Shown here piece by piece: positions 23,853 through 34,300 of a DNA stretch of 64,000 bases. Below the pieces are notes generated by a model. That model worked only from the letters and a program-made list of their open reading frames with translations. It ran no database searches and was not told the DNA's origin. The stretch lies in NCBI GenBank assembly GCA_946122785.1, contig CAMGYJ010000008.1:26871475-26935474 (forward strand). Reading direction: 5' to 3'. Both the position numbers and the translations under genes were made by a program. Origin of the DNA: Linum tenue. Taxonomy: Eukaryota; Streptophyta; Magnoliopsida; Malpighiales; Linaceae. Every line of letters begins with the position of its first letter. Within the stretch, counting starts at the first letter, position 1.

Positions 23853-23880
23853 CCGATCAACGGGTCGGGCCCTAATCTAG
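23853..23880 (+). mobile_element. Helitron-type 3' terminus
   Basis: Hairpin CCGA (23853-23856) with TCGG (23865-23868), then terminal CTAG at 23877-23880 followed by T. It resembles the termini at 13460 and 21930 in arrangement and partly in sequence (taatccgaNcaacgg), so all three probably belong to related families. The element ends about 70 bases before the conserved block upstream of SRR1. Confidence 0.6.
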
Positions 23881-24449
23881 TTTACCAAACCGGCAAACCC
23901 TAAAACAACAATTGATTCATCATAAAAATCAAACCACCACCGTTGACGGCTGGACGCATACTACAAATTAAAGATTTATAAAGTTGGTACTCTCATGTCT
24001 CTCACCCAATACACAATTGCCGTGTAGAACTAGAGAGATTTTTTTTTTTTTTTTTTGGTTCAAAGAAATAGAGAGATTTTTTAGTTTCAGTTCATCGTTG
24101 TTTTTTCTGGCTTTTCAATCCATCTCTCTCCGGTCTCACTCGCTCCCAATCGCAGCGAGACAGGCAAGAAGTCTGCTTCGACAGCTCGGCCGTAGCTGAG
24201 GCCAGCTAGCCCCTTCACGGACAGTTATCGTCCCCGCCGTCAATGTAGACGCTTCGCGCTCCATCAAGCCTCGCCAATCCGAAATTCCCAAATCAAGCGA
24301 ACGTTGAAATTCGCGTCCAGACGAGGAGGATTGGGAGGCGGATGAGATCTGCGCTGGTTGGTAGTTGTACCTGGATTTCTCTTTAGTTCTCTGAATTTAT
24401 CTCTGTCCCCGCCGCCGGTGGATTCCCTCTTTGTCTCTCCGCTGCCCAG

Positions 24450-24708
24450 GTAAGTTTAGTCCACCACAACTCCACAAGTACATACTTTTTGACATTCTGC
24501 AGAATAGACCAAGCACGCAATTGATGTTGAATGATCCAAATATATGCTTGCCCTCTATCAGACCTCTTCGCAATGCTTGAATCTGTATTTCTCAAAACGG
24601 GGGAGGATGATAAATTTGTTAACTTTGTAGAGCTATTTGGCTATGAAATTAGCGATTGAAGAATACCCATCTCGATGTCACTATTGACAAATTGTTTTCT
24701 TGTTTCAG
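24450..24708 (+). other. Intron in the 5' UTR of the SRR1-like gene
   Basis: Donor CAG|GTAAGTTT at 24449/24450 and acceptor TGTTTCAG|CT at 24708/24709 bracket a 259-bp intron. The upstream exon has a CT-rich leader from about 24000 and no in-frame ATG that continues into exon two. Exon two is open upstream of the chosen ATG but holds no earlier ATG, since the one at 24700 lies inside the intron. Confidence 0.65.
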
Positions 24709-24789
24709 CTTTTGGGGCAATATAATACTGGTTTAGAAGTTGAAGGGTTTCCTCTTGTGAAGAGTTTGTTTGCCATCGAGAGCTATATA

Positions 24790-25641
24790 ATGGCTGCATC
24801 TGCTGAAGTTCTTACGCTTGACAAGCGTGCTGAGAGCCACGATGGATGGACAATAGTCTTGCCTCGTGGCAAAAGACGCAGTAGAAAGTTACCTAAAATT
24901 GGATCTCTGGAGGAACAAGGAGGGACAGTAGTATCATGGACTCCATCTGATACCAAGTCCAGCGAAGACAGGCGATCGAAGTTAGAACTGAAGATGGTTG
25001 GCTGTATGAAGAGAGTGGAGAACTCTGTTTTCTATCAGAAGTTTGTGGAACAGATGCAAACCCAACAAGTCATGGACCATTTTCACAAGGTTCTCGAGGG
25101 TTCAGAACAGAAGAAGATGCAGATGGTGGTATATGGTATTGGCAGCATCGAATCGCACGAAACCCCTCGTCTGCAACTCAGCATTGCCCTCTTGATAAAG
25201 CGAGAGTTCAGTTGGATCGGGGATTTGCAAGTGTTCGATCCAATCCTTTCTGCAACCGAGTGTCAAGTTCTCGAAGCTCTCGGCTGCACTGTTCTCTCTG
25301 TAAACGAGCAAGGTCGACGTCGAGCAACAAGCCCGACTTTGTTCTTCATGCCACATTGTGAAGCAGGTCTGTACAACAACCTTCTGAAGGCGAACTGGGA
25401 TGTGGAGGCAATGAATCGAGTTGTGCTGTTTGGTAACAGCTTCCAGCTGTATCGGCAGTATGCTTCGTTCAAGAACCTGATAGTGGTTGATTCAAATCAC
25501 ATTTTGGCTGTTGAAAATATCACCGACGAGTTTGTGCTGAGTACTGTGTCCGAAGATTATTTTGCAGCTTTTCATGATTCAAGTTGGCATTTTTTCAGGC
25601 CGTGTCTAACGACGGACCTGCAAGTTTTAGATGAGAAGTGA
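24790..25641 (+). CDS. SRR1: SRR1-like protein (Sensitivity to Red Light Reduced 1)
   Basis: Single coding exon of 283 codons from ATG 24790 (MAASAEVLTLDK). The N-terminal motif DGWTIVLPRGKRR and the SRR1 domain are typical of the family: VVYGIGSIESHETPRLQLS (about residues 113-131), then VFDPILSATE, LGCTVLSVNEQGRR, PTLFFMPHCEAGLYNNLL and LFGNSFQ, ending in EDYFAAFHDSSWHFF. In Arabidopsis SRR1 acts in phytochrome B signalling, the circadian clock and flowering time in cytoplasm and nucleus. Its biochemical activity is not settled. The length suits the plant family (about 270-290). The start follows a 5' UTR intron. It converges on the DUF295/F-box gene, with 254 bases between the two stops. 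No lesion is seen, so it is probably functional. Confidence 0.93.
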   Translation: MAASAEVLTLDKRAESHDGWTIVLPRGKRRSRKLPKIGSLEEQGGTVVSWTPSDTKSSEDRRSKLELKMVGCMKRVENSVFYQKFVEQMQTQQVMDHFHKVLEGSEQKKMQMVVYGIGSIESHETPRLQLSIALLIKREFSWIGDLQVFDPILSATECQVLEALGCTVLSVNEQGRRRATSPTLFFMPHCEAGLYNNLLKANWDVEAMNRVVLFGNSFQLYRQYASFKNLIVVDSNHILAVENITDEFVLSTVSEDYFAAFHDSSWHFFRPCLTTDLQVLDEK

Positions 25642-25895
25642 ACGCCGTTGGTGGTTTTTCAATGTGCCACAGACTGGCTTTATCTTATTATCATTGGCAG
25701 AATTGCAGCTGGTTTTTAACTTATGATCACAATTGGTTTGGGTATGACAGTTTTCTTATATATCTCGTTGGTCTGAATTAACGGAAACGTAAATTAGTGT
25801 TATAGAAAGGAGATTGGAGGCTAAGTCGTAAGTCACAATGCTTAAACTAATAACAAGGAGTGTGTATGGGTATGTGATTGCCCATTCTTCTGTCT

Positions 25896-28157
25896 CTACC
25901 ACGTTAACCATTGGAGCTCCTTTTCGTTGTGCTTCTCCAAGTTCGGTTCAATCCAAGTGCTATACGTGTATTCCTTGGTGTCACTCCAGTCGCTACTGTT
26001 GTGTCCGCTCCAAAAGGTATGAAATTTTCTTGTCGCCAGAGAGTAGAAGATGCCATCTCTCCCACTAAACCTGTCCAGAAACACCTTGTTTCCCAACCCT
26101 GAAATCTCCACTCCACTGCTTGTTGCAGATAACAAAGAAGTAGAGCTCAGAAACAGCATCGTGTCTTCTAGATTGTGGAGTTCTTTCCAAGCCATGGTTG
26201 TTTGTTTCAGCTCAAATACCCGCAGAAACCTCCCCACGGGACCCGTGAACACTGATAGAAGTTTCCCTCTGGACTCCAACAAATGGCCTCTTCTTATTGA
26301 CGCACAAGGTCTTCTGGGCAAGCTCATGAACTTGGTGGAACGTCTTGGTCCTGGATCGTGAATGCATAGATTTCCATTCATTCCCATGATATAGAATAAT
26401 CCTTGGTGGTAAACTGGATTGCTGTAAGAACTCTTGAAATGAATTCCTTTCTTCTCCGCAGACGAGTAAGCCCAGCTGTAATTTCCTCGACGAATAGAGT
26501 AGAGGGTCACATATGCCAGAAAGACTGCGTAGCAAATTACCATGCAGTCGGAGGATGTTGGAGGAGAAGAGAAAGAAATCCCATCTTGAAGAAATCGCAC
26601 TTTAGGTAAGTCAATCCTTTCGTTAGTGAAAGGGTTGAGAAAGAATAGTTGTTGATGACCTGAACTTCCTTGGGATATCAACAACCATCCATGTTTAGAG
26701 CAACGAATGATTGGTTCTGTAGCTTTTAAACTGGGTAAAGGCAAGGTGCTGGTAGAATTGGTTATTGGATCGAAGAACTTGACTAGCTCATTGTTGTTTC
26801 CTATGTGCATGAGGATTGGGAATCGATGATTTCTCTGCACCTTCCCCAATTGAAGATCAGATTCACAGTTAGAGTTAGAGAATGATGACTTCCATGCTTT
26901 GCAGGCAAGACGAAAGTAACAGCGATCAGCTCCAAATAGACACGACTGTATGTCAGAAAGAAGGTCGGTTGGAACGTCGTTCCAACCACCACGAGCACTG
27001 CTACTTCCTGATGGTAACATAATCTGCTTGCTATCAATCGTTACTTCTGGTTGGGGAACATCTGCTGAAGTCCAGCTATGAAGAGGCAACTGGATCCATT
27101 GTGGCTCATAATAGTCAATTCCCATGTTGGGGCAAGGTAGTGACACACTTACACTTCTCTCTTTAACATCATATGCATAAAGACGCTTGTCATTCCTTTC
27201 GGAGAAATAAACTGTGTTCCCGCGAACAAGTCCTGAATTTAGATCTTCTCGTGGAATTTTGTAGAAGAATCCATTCTCTGGGTAGCTTAAGAAGATGGCA
27301 CAATCTTCAGGTAAACTTTCCATCCTTTGACATACTTGGTCCTGTAAATTCACCTTGTATAACTCAATCCTCTTGCAACCAATGTCTCTGACATGAGAAT
27401 CCCGTATGAACCTTTTTTTGTACCCGTAGTATAGCTCAACAATCATAAGCTCGCTATCTGAGCACTGAACCAAGAACTTGTCACAATGTGCATGGCTCCT
27501 AGTGTAGGACTGACCCAAAGTAGGGTATTGTTCTCTGACTTTCAAATCAAATAATTTCATCTGGCAGCCATTCATGTCTCGATTGAACTGAAACTTCCAT
27601 AGCCTTTTGCAGCAACGTGTCCGTGCATAAACCTCGCCGTTGAGGGCAGCGCATCCTGGAAAATGCAGCCAGGAACCTATGCGACAAAAACTACATCTCG
27701 GTACTACTAGTGTCGTCCAATCCTCATCCCCAGGCTTGCAGTATAGCAAACTCGTCCCTCTCATACGTGATTGGAACATAACGACACAGCTAGGATCATG
27801 TGGAGGAGAAGAAAGGACACAGTTGGCAGGCTTCAAGTGGTATTTGGACCAATTGGGTAACGGGATCTTCTCCATGGTGACTGGGTTTAGCAGCAAGCAA
27901 TCACCATCCCAAGCATAGAGAAAAAACCAACCATGAGAAGTGGTGAAGATTCGATGATTTCGTATTTCAGGCATGTGCTTGACATGGTGGCGTCGTTCTG
28001 ACAAGCTGTAGATTAGTGACTTCTTGTTCTTCTTACCATGGAGGTAAACCAGCCATGGTTCTGGTCGTAGAGCTGGCGCGGCAGCCTCCCGCATTGTGGG
28101 CAGTTCATCTTCATGGTTCTGATCTGGCTCCTCATGCTGCTGCTCTGGTTCAGCCAT
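25896..28157 (-). CDS. DUF295 - F-box - DUF295 protein, copy 1
   Basis: Intronless 753-codon gene starting MAEPEQQHEEPDQ. Two related DUF295 beta-propeller-like halves flank an internal F-box. First half, about residues 32-365: WLVYLHG, TSHGWFFLY, LLLNPVTMEKIPLPNW, LSSPPHDPSCVVM. F-box at about 391-426: WNDVPTDLLSDIQSCL..ADRCYFRLACKAW. Second half, about 440-740: SKHGWLLIS, FFLNPFTNERIDLP, FSSPPTSSDCMVICYAV, DTKEYTYSTWI. F-box proteins dock SKP1 in SCF ubiquitin ligases, but many plant DUF295 members have no known substrate. In most family members the F-box comes first and there is a single DUF295, so this order looks like an internal duplication. A close paralogue lies at 55228-57474. Confidence 0.88.
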   Translation of the reverse strand: MAEPEQQHEEPDQNHEDELPTMREAAAPALRPEPWLVYLHGKKNKKSLIYSLSERRHHVKHMPEIRNHRIFTTSHGWFFLYAWDGDCLLLNPVTMEKIPLPNWSKYHLKPANCVLSSPPHDPSCVVMFQSRMRGTSLLYCKPGDEDWTTLVVPRCSFCRIGSWLHFPGCAALNGEVYARTRCCKRLWKFQFNRDMNGCQMKLFDLKVREQYPTLGQSYTRSHAHCDKFLVQCSDSELMIVELYYGYKKRFIRDSHVRDIGCKRIELYKVNLQDQVCQRMESLPEDCAIFLSYPENGFFYKIPREDLNSGLVRGNTVYFSERNDKRLYAYDVKERSVSVSLPCPNMGIDYYEPQWIQLPLHSWTSADVPQPEVTIDSKQIMLPSGSSSARGGWNDVPTDLLSDIQSCLFGADRCYFRLACKAWKSSFSNSNCESDLQLGKVQRNHRFPILMHIGNNNELVKFFDPITNSTSTLPLPSLKATEPIIRCSKHGWLLISQGSSGHQQLFFLNPFTNERIDLPKVRFLQDGISFSSPPTSSDCMVICYAVFLAYVTLYSIRRGNYSWAYSSAEKKGIHFKSSYSNPVYHQGLFYIMGMNGNLCIHDPGPRRSTKFMSLPRRPCASIRRGHLLESRGKLLSVFTGPVGRFLRVFELKQTTMAWKELHNLEDTMLFLSSTSLLSATSSGVEISGLGNKVFLDRFSGRDGIFYSLATRKFHTFWSGHNSSDWSDTKEYTYSTWIEPNLEKHNEKELQWLTW

Positions 28158-28601
28158 TGATTGTCGTCTTGCACGTGTGCTGGTGGTGTGGCGACAGAGA
28201 CCAATTAAAGGAATTGACTTTGGTTAATGCTTTTTTCTTCGACCTCAAGCTTTATACCATGTTTAAGCTTATTGTCGTATAAGTAATTCCTTGTCCTGAA
28301 AGGAATAGGCTATTCTTTCTTTCCCTGTTTCCAGCTCTTGCCTACCTAACGATATTTCTTGTTCGAGAAGGAAATGGGTTATGTTAGCTTGCTTTTTCCG
28401 ACCTCTACAAGGAGACTTTAATTCGTTAGTGGGAATGCTAAATCGTGTTACAGTCCTTGTCTTTTCAGACCAAAAAATGCATGTCAACTTTTAGAGGATT
28501 TGATGTACGATTAGTGTCTAACTCACACATATAAAGGCTGTTAAACGATCATTTTATTGGCCGTGTAACCATTAATTGTCAACTAACTGATTAAACACTA
28601 A

Positions 28602-29439
28602 GGGCTCGTTTTTCCCCAAGTAATATCAAAGTACAATAGTTATATTCTCTACTCAAGATCCCAAAATGACAGTTAATGAAGCCACCTACAAAATCGAAGG
28701 ACGCTGTCTCTACAAGGGACAACAGCAGGGCTTGCCCCATTTGAAAAATGAAAGTTTTGGTTAAAACCTGGGTTTTACAAAACCATGGATATATGATGGA
28801 ATTGCCCCATTTGGTTTTTGGTACAAATCATCGTTTGCTTGTTGGATTTCATGATGGATTTAGCATTATTATATTTGTGCTTGTATTAGGAATTTACCTT
28901 AGTGCCCTTATTGAGTATTATTTATATTTACATTATAATTTTTATTTAAAACAAGTTTCATACAATAGGTTCGTCCCATTACCACAATCGCAATAAATGA
29001 ACATCATTAATCAATAACAACATCATATTATACACACAATTAGACAATTTCTTAAGGTTTTCAATATTACAAAGTATGCTTTGCAATTAATCATGAAGTG
29101 TTTTCGTGCAATGAATAATAATAAATATTGATGCAAAATTAATATGCACTTCAAGTTGGCAATTAGTAAATGAAAGAGGGTGAGTGGGTGATTAGTGAAA
29201 TAAGTGGGGTTAAAATTATAAAAAGTCATCATGGACTTTGTACCCTAACACAAATCCCATCTCTTGGGGTGGAATTCTGAAGTCCGTGGGGTCCACAAAT
29301 TTGGACCCTCAAAGTTCGTGGGCCCCACAGATTTATTCCTCCTATATCCATTAAGCAAACGACGGATTGTGTACAAAGTCCATGATGCTTGATTTTTAAG
29401 TACCAAATCCATGATCAATTCCATGAAGCAAACGAGGCC
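28602..29439. mobile_element. Tourist-like (PIF/Harbinger) non-autonomous element
   Basis: Left end GGGCTCGTTT and right end AAACGAGGCC are inverted copies with one mismatch, flanked by TAA on both sides (28599-28601 and 29440-29442), the 3-bp duplication of PIF/Harbinger elements. The interior has further inverted pieces: 'catcatggactttgtac' (about 29228) against its complement (about 29372). No transposase is seen. TIRs are only 10 bp, so this rests on a modest match. Confidence 0.6.
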
Positions 29440-29442
29440 TAA

Positions 29443-29509
29443 AGCTTATGGTTAGTGTTTCTTTCCTCTCCCATTAGTCCCTCATGAATCTCATCAAGTA
29501 TACCATATG
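29443..29509 (-). mobile_element. LINE RT fragment, left piece
   Basis: It aligns with 49851-49938, ending 'atcaagtatacc.tatg' before the shared GAATCTAAAA. Its continuation is at 36489-36633, beyond the Pack-MULE. It is part of a minus-strand LINE reverse-transcriptase relic that served as the target of the Pack-MULE. Confidence 0.7.
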
Positions 29510-29519
29510 GAATCTAAAA

Positions 29520-29802
29520 GGGTTAATTGCATGGTTGGTCACCGAGATTATAAAAAACGTTCAAGTTTGGTCACTCGAAATATTTAAATCCATTGATGGT
29601 ACTTCAGTTTACTGAAACCGTTCATGTTTGGTCACTCTCCGTCCAACTCCGTTAACTTTTGCTGATGTGGCAGTCAACTCTAAAAGTTGACCGTTAACTT
29701 AGTGACGTGGCAACTAAAATATTATTAAAAATAAAAAATAAACTTTTATATTTTCCACCTCATTATTACATTCATTAAAAATAAAAAAATAAACTTCCAG
29801 CC
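29520..29802 (+). repeat. Left terminal inverted repeat of the Pack-MULE
   Basis: 283 bp, matched by the reverse complement of 36194-36478 with scattered substitutions and small indels. It includes the paired phrases 'ttggtcactc' and 'gttaacttagtgacgtggca'. Confidence 0.92.
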
Positions 29803-30026
29803 AAAAAGGAAAGAAAGAGGGAACCCTTATGTGTAATTAGTCACCCTTCCAGTTACCAAAACCCTTCATAATAATCCCCTAATTATGCATAGTTTTGTTT
29901 AGCGAGCAAACACATACCGAAAGTGAAAAGCCCAGGAAATAGAATAAAGAAGGGCGCCTCCCAATTCCGATAGATTCCTGCGACCACTTTCCCCTCCTCC
30001 AGGTCGTTTTCTCGATGACGGTGTCG

Positions 30027-30162
30027 ATGACGAAATCGGTGACGGTGGAGGTCCAATGCAGGGTCGGATCGGGAAACAGAGTGGTCAGAGCGATGGCCGT
30101 GCCGGTTTCAGATTTCTTGGGCGGCCTGACGCCGGAGGATTACCTCCATTTTTTGAGCTACC
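30027..30162 (+). pseudogene. C2-domain (SRC2/BAP-like) gene fragment, 5' part
   Basis: Captured host-gene fragment in the Pack-MULE. In one frame from 30027 it reads like the C-terminal half of a plant C2 domain of the SRC2-like type: VEVQCRVGSGNRVVRAM, then VPVSDFLGG, then YLHFLSYRL. These proteins bind Ca2+ and phospholipids. The fragment is cut at the Copia insertion and continues at 35997. Confidence 0.75.
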
Positions 30163-30167
30163 GGTTG

Positions 30168-30850
30168 TGTTAGGAACGGAACAACAAGAAGAACGAGGTT
30201 ACCGAATCTGGAGCTGAGTCGCGGACTAGGTCGCTCTCTTTAAGACGTTCGCGGCACTGCCCTCGATGCGCACGGCAGACTATCAACCGGTCGTCTCCAG
30301 GATAAAACAGCTCCTCTCAATACTCACGGTTTTGTGCGAAAACCTGAGCTCTATGAACACTCTCTCTTTGTGTTTATGCTCGTTGTGATGTGTTTAGAGG
30401 GGCTGGGGAGGCGGCTATTTATAGGAGCCGAACCCCTAGGAATATACCCTCTAGCTTGGGGAATAAGTCGGATTAATTAAGGAAGATAATTACTTCCTTA
30501 ATTAAAACCGTCGGTTAGGATAAATCCTGCTGGGATTATCCTTTGAATATTCCTTTTCAATCGATTATCCCTTAGAATATTCCTCAGAATAACCGATTAA
30601 TAATTTAAATAATTAATTTCGTTCGGAATTTCTCCAACCAACCGGTCGGTCGGACGGACGGACGGCGCGCGCGTGTGTGGTGGTCCGTTAGGTCCTCCCT
30701 CTCCCACAAAAGTGGGTCACCCCAAGGGGCATGCCCTTAGGAGAGAGGCTCCTATCTTTATAATCACTTCACCAAGTAAAACTACCAATGTGGTAGTTTT
30801 TCCACTTGAGACTCTATAGCTTTCAAAGCTATTCATACACATTTCCAACA
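30168..30850 (-). repeat. Copia LTR (3' LTR on the minus strand), 683 bp
   Basis: It matches 35293-35991. Differences seen are A at 30326 against G at 35451, T at 30544 against A at 35669, a 1-bp T indel near 30604, and a variable CGGTCGGTCGGACGG block at about 30642-30690. The last 160 bases are identical. Confidence 0.95.
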
Positions 30851-31341
30851 ATCCCCCACTTGAATAGTTTTGAAACTATCTCTGAGCATCAACAGTTCCA
30901 TAAGATCGGGCATAAGCTAAGGTATCGCGAAGATTTGAACCTTAGTGTAGTGGTTACACTTCCGATTTCATAAGGGTGACTCGTAGTCTTGAACCCTATC
31001 TCAGACAGTGTAGCACACCGGATCTTTTCATTGAGTTGTGTTCTCTTCTTAGCCCGTGCGTTTATGGCCATGCACGTTATCCTGGTTTAGTGAACGCTCT
31101 AGCAACTTTGTGCCTCTCAAAGTTCCATAGGGAGCGGCCCCACTCCCACATTCACATAGGTGAGTCTATCAGGAGTACCCCCAAAGTAAAGTACTCCACC
31201 CCACATAGGGTATAGATCTCATTAAGAGTTATTAACTCAACCTCCATTGCTTTGGGATTCATGCTTCATTATGCATGAACTTTTCGCATACTACTCATGA
31301 CTTGTTATTACCCATTGAACCCATTTCTTGGGATCTCCAGT

Positions 31342-34300
31342 CTATTGGGTCAGGTTACCATCACTTGTAGTCCGTGGTTCGGTAGGCATAAGTCCCATAC
31401 CCTTGGCGGTATTCTGGACTTTCTCTCTAGGTAATCCTTTCGTCAAAGGATCAGCTAGATTCTGTTCGGATCTTATATGATCCACCCTCACTGCTCCTAT
31501 CGTTAGGAGTTCTCTAACAGTACTGTGCTTACGACGAATCTGTCGTTTCTTTCCGTTATAGAACCGGTTCTCGACTTTAGCGATAGCTGCGGTACTATCA
31601 CAATGTATCAATACCGGAGGGACCGGCCTTTCCCATAGGGGAATCTCTGACAACAATCCTCTCAACCAACTTGCTTCTTCACTAGCCGTTGCTAGTGCTA
31701 TCATCTCTGATTCCATAGTTGATTGAGCTAGGATTGTTTGTTTCTTTGACTTCCAAGACACAGCTCCACCAGCGATGTTAAAAACATATCCGCTGGTTGC
31801 CTTGGAGTAATCTGATAGGGTATTCCAATCCGCATCACTATACCCTTCTAGTACAGCGGGAAACCTTTGATAGTGTATACCAAGGTTTGCTGTTCTCTTG
31901 AGGTATCTCATGACCCTCTCTATAGCATTCCAATGCTCTCTACTAGGACAGCTGTTAAACCTGCCAAGCAATCCCACGACATATGCAATGTCTGGTCGAG
32001 TGTAATCCGCAGCATAACGGAGACTGCCAATGATGCTAGCATATTCCGATTGTCTTACACTGTCTCCAGTGTTCTTAAATAGCTTTACACTAGCATCATA
32101 CGGAGTACACGCAGGTTTACAGTCGAAATAGTTATACTTCTTCAAGATCTTCTCTATGTAGCTAGATTGATCTAGAGAATAACCATTTGCTGTTCTAGTT
32201 ATCTGGATTCCAAGCATAAACTTTGCTTCTCCCAGATCTTTCACCTCAAAGCTCTCTTTTAACATGGCTTTCGCTTCATTGACCACGTGAATATTTGTAC
32301 CAAATATCAACATGTCATCTACATACAAACATATGATAGTGCAAGTGTTATTCTCTGACTTGCAGTAAATACACTTGTCACTTTCATTCACCTTAAAGCC
32401 ATGTGAGAGAACGAGAGTGTCAAACTTCTCATGCCACTGTTTTGGAGCCTGTTTCAAACCATATAATGATTTGTCCAACTTACAGACTTTCGAGGCATGT
32501 TCAGGGATAACAAACCCTTCTGGTTGTTCCATATAGATTTCTTCATCTAGATCACCGTTCAAAAAGGCAGTCTTAACATCCATTTGGTGTACCACGAGAT
32601 TGTTCAAGGCAGCAAGAGCAATCATGACACGAATGGATGTTATTCTAGATACTGGTGAATAGGTGTCGAAGAAATCTATATTCTCTCTCTGCCTGTAGCC
32701 CTTGACTACTAGGCGAGCTCGGAACCTTTCGATTGCACCATCAGGTTTCCGTTTCGTTTTTAGAACCCATTTATTACCTAAGACTTTGCAGCCAGGAGGT
32801 AAGTCTGTTAGATGCCAAGTCTTATTAGCCTCTAACGATTCCATTTCATCTATAACGGCCTCATTCCAAAAGTCTGCATCTATGGAAGTTAATGCTTCCT
32901 GCAAACTTTTTGGATCCTCGAGGGTGTATACTGTAGTAAAGTCATCACCAAAATCTTTAGAGATTCTAGCTCTTTTACTTCTTCTGAGTTGATCCTCAGA
33001 TCCAACACCCCCACTAGTTCCGTTATCTCTAATAGCGGGTAGTACATTACCCCCACTATTTCTCGTTTTAAATGGAAATCGTGTCTCAAAGAAATCAGCA
33101 TCAATGGATTCTATTATAGTACGAGCATTCAAATCATAGAATCTATATGCCTTACTATTGACCGCATAGCCAACGAAGACACATTCATATGCTCGACTAG
33201 CCAACTTAACCCTCTTAGGATCCGGAATTCTTACGTAGGCCAAACAGCCCCACGTTCTTAAATAGGACAGATTAGGTGGCTTATTCTTCAAGATCTCATA
33301 GGGTGATTCTTTTCTATTTGTTTTTGGAAGACGATTTAGCACATAGCAAACCGTCAACAAAATATCACCCCACCAAGAAGAAGCAGCTCCAGAATTGAGC
33401 ATAATAGCCACAACTAATTCTGTAAATGTCCTATTTTTCCGCTCAGCTTTACCATTCATTTCTGGTGAATATGGTGCCGTGGTTTCATGAATGATACCAT
33501 GTGAGCTATAGAATTCCTTGAAGGGATTAGAGTCATACTCTGATCCTCTATCGCTCCTAAGTCTTTTTATCTTTCGATTGCACTGATTTTCGAATTCAAC
33601 CACAAATACCTTGAACATGTCAAGGGCTTCACTTTTGTTTTTCATCAAATAAACAAAGCAATAATCAGAGCAATCATCTATGAAAGTGATAAAGTATCTC
33701 TTGCCAGACCTAGTTAACGTCCCATCTAGTTCACAAATATCAGAATGAATCAGATCTAAGGGTTCTGATTCTCTACTCACAGATTTATGGGGCGTTTTCG
33801 TTATTTTAGCTTGGCTACAGAAATCACATTTATCAAATTCATTCATTGAGAGTTTAGGGATATGTCCTAGCTTGCTTAAATTCTTCACAATTCGTGTGTT
33901 CACATGACAAAGACGAGCATGCCAAACATTCAAATCACACACCATGTAAACTGAAGAATTCATCTTATTAATTTCGACATTCAACTTGAACATCCCATTA
34001 CATGCATATCCCTTTCTCACAAAACTCTCATTCTTAGTAAGGGTATACAAGTCTGCCCCAATAGATTGATTAAACCCAGCCTTATTAAGAAGATATCCCG
34101 AAACAAGATTCTTCCTTATCTCTGGAGTGTGCAACACATCCTTGAGCACCATCTTCTTCCCAGAGGTGAAGTTCAGCTCCACTTCTCCAGAACCAGCAAC
34201 CATAGTGGTGTGAGTAGTCCCCAATAGCACTTTCTTGTCAGCAGGTGCTTCTTCGTATGTTTTAAACATAGCACGATTGTTGCATACATGCTTCGATGCA

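Noticed and set aside
24700..24789. Earlier ATG for SRR1 at 24700
   Set aside because: This ATG lies inside the 5' UTR intron, 9 bases before the acceptor at 24708. The 24790 start gives the conserved MAAS..DGWTIVLP N-terminus.
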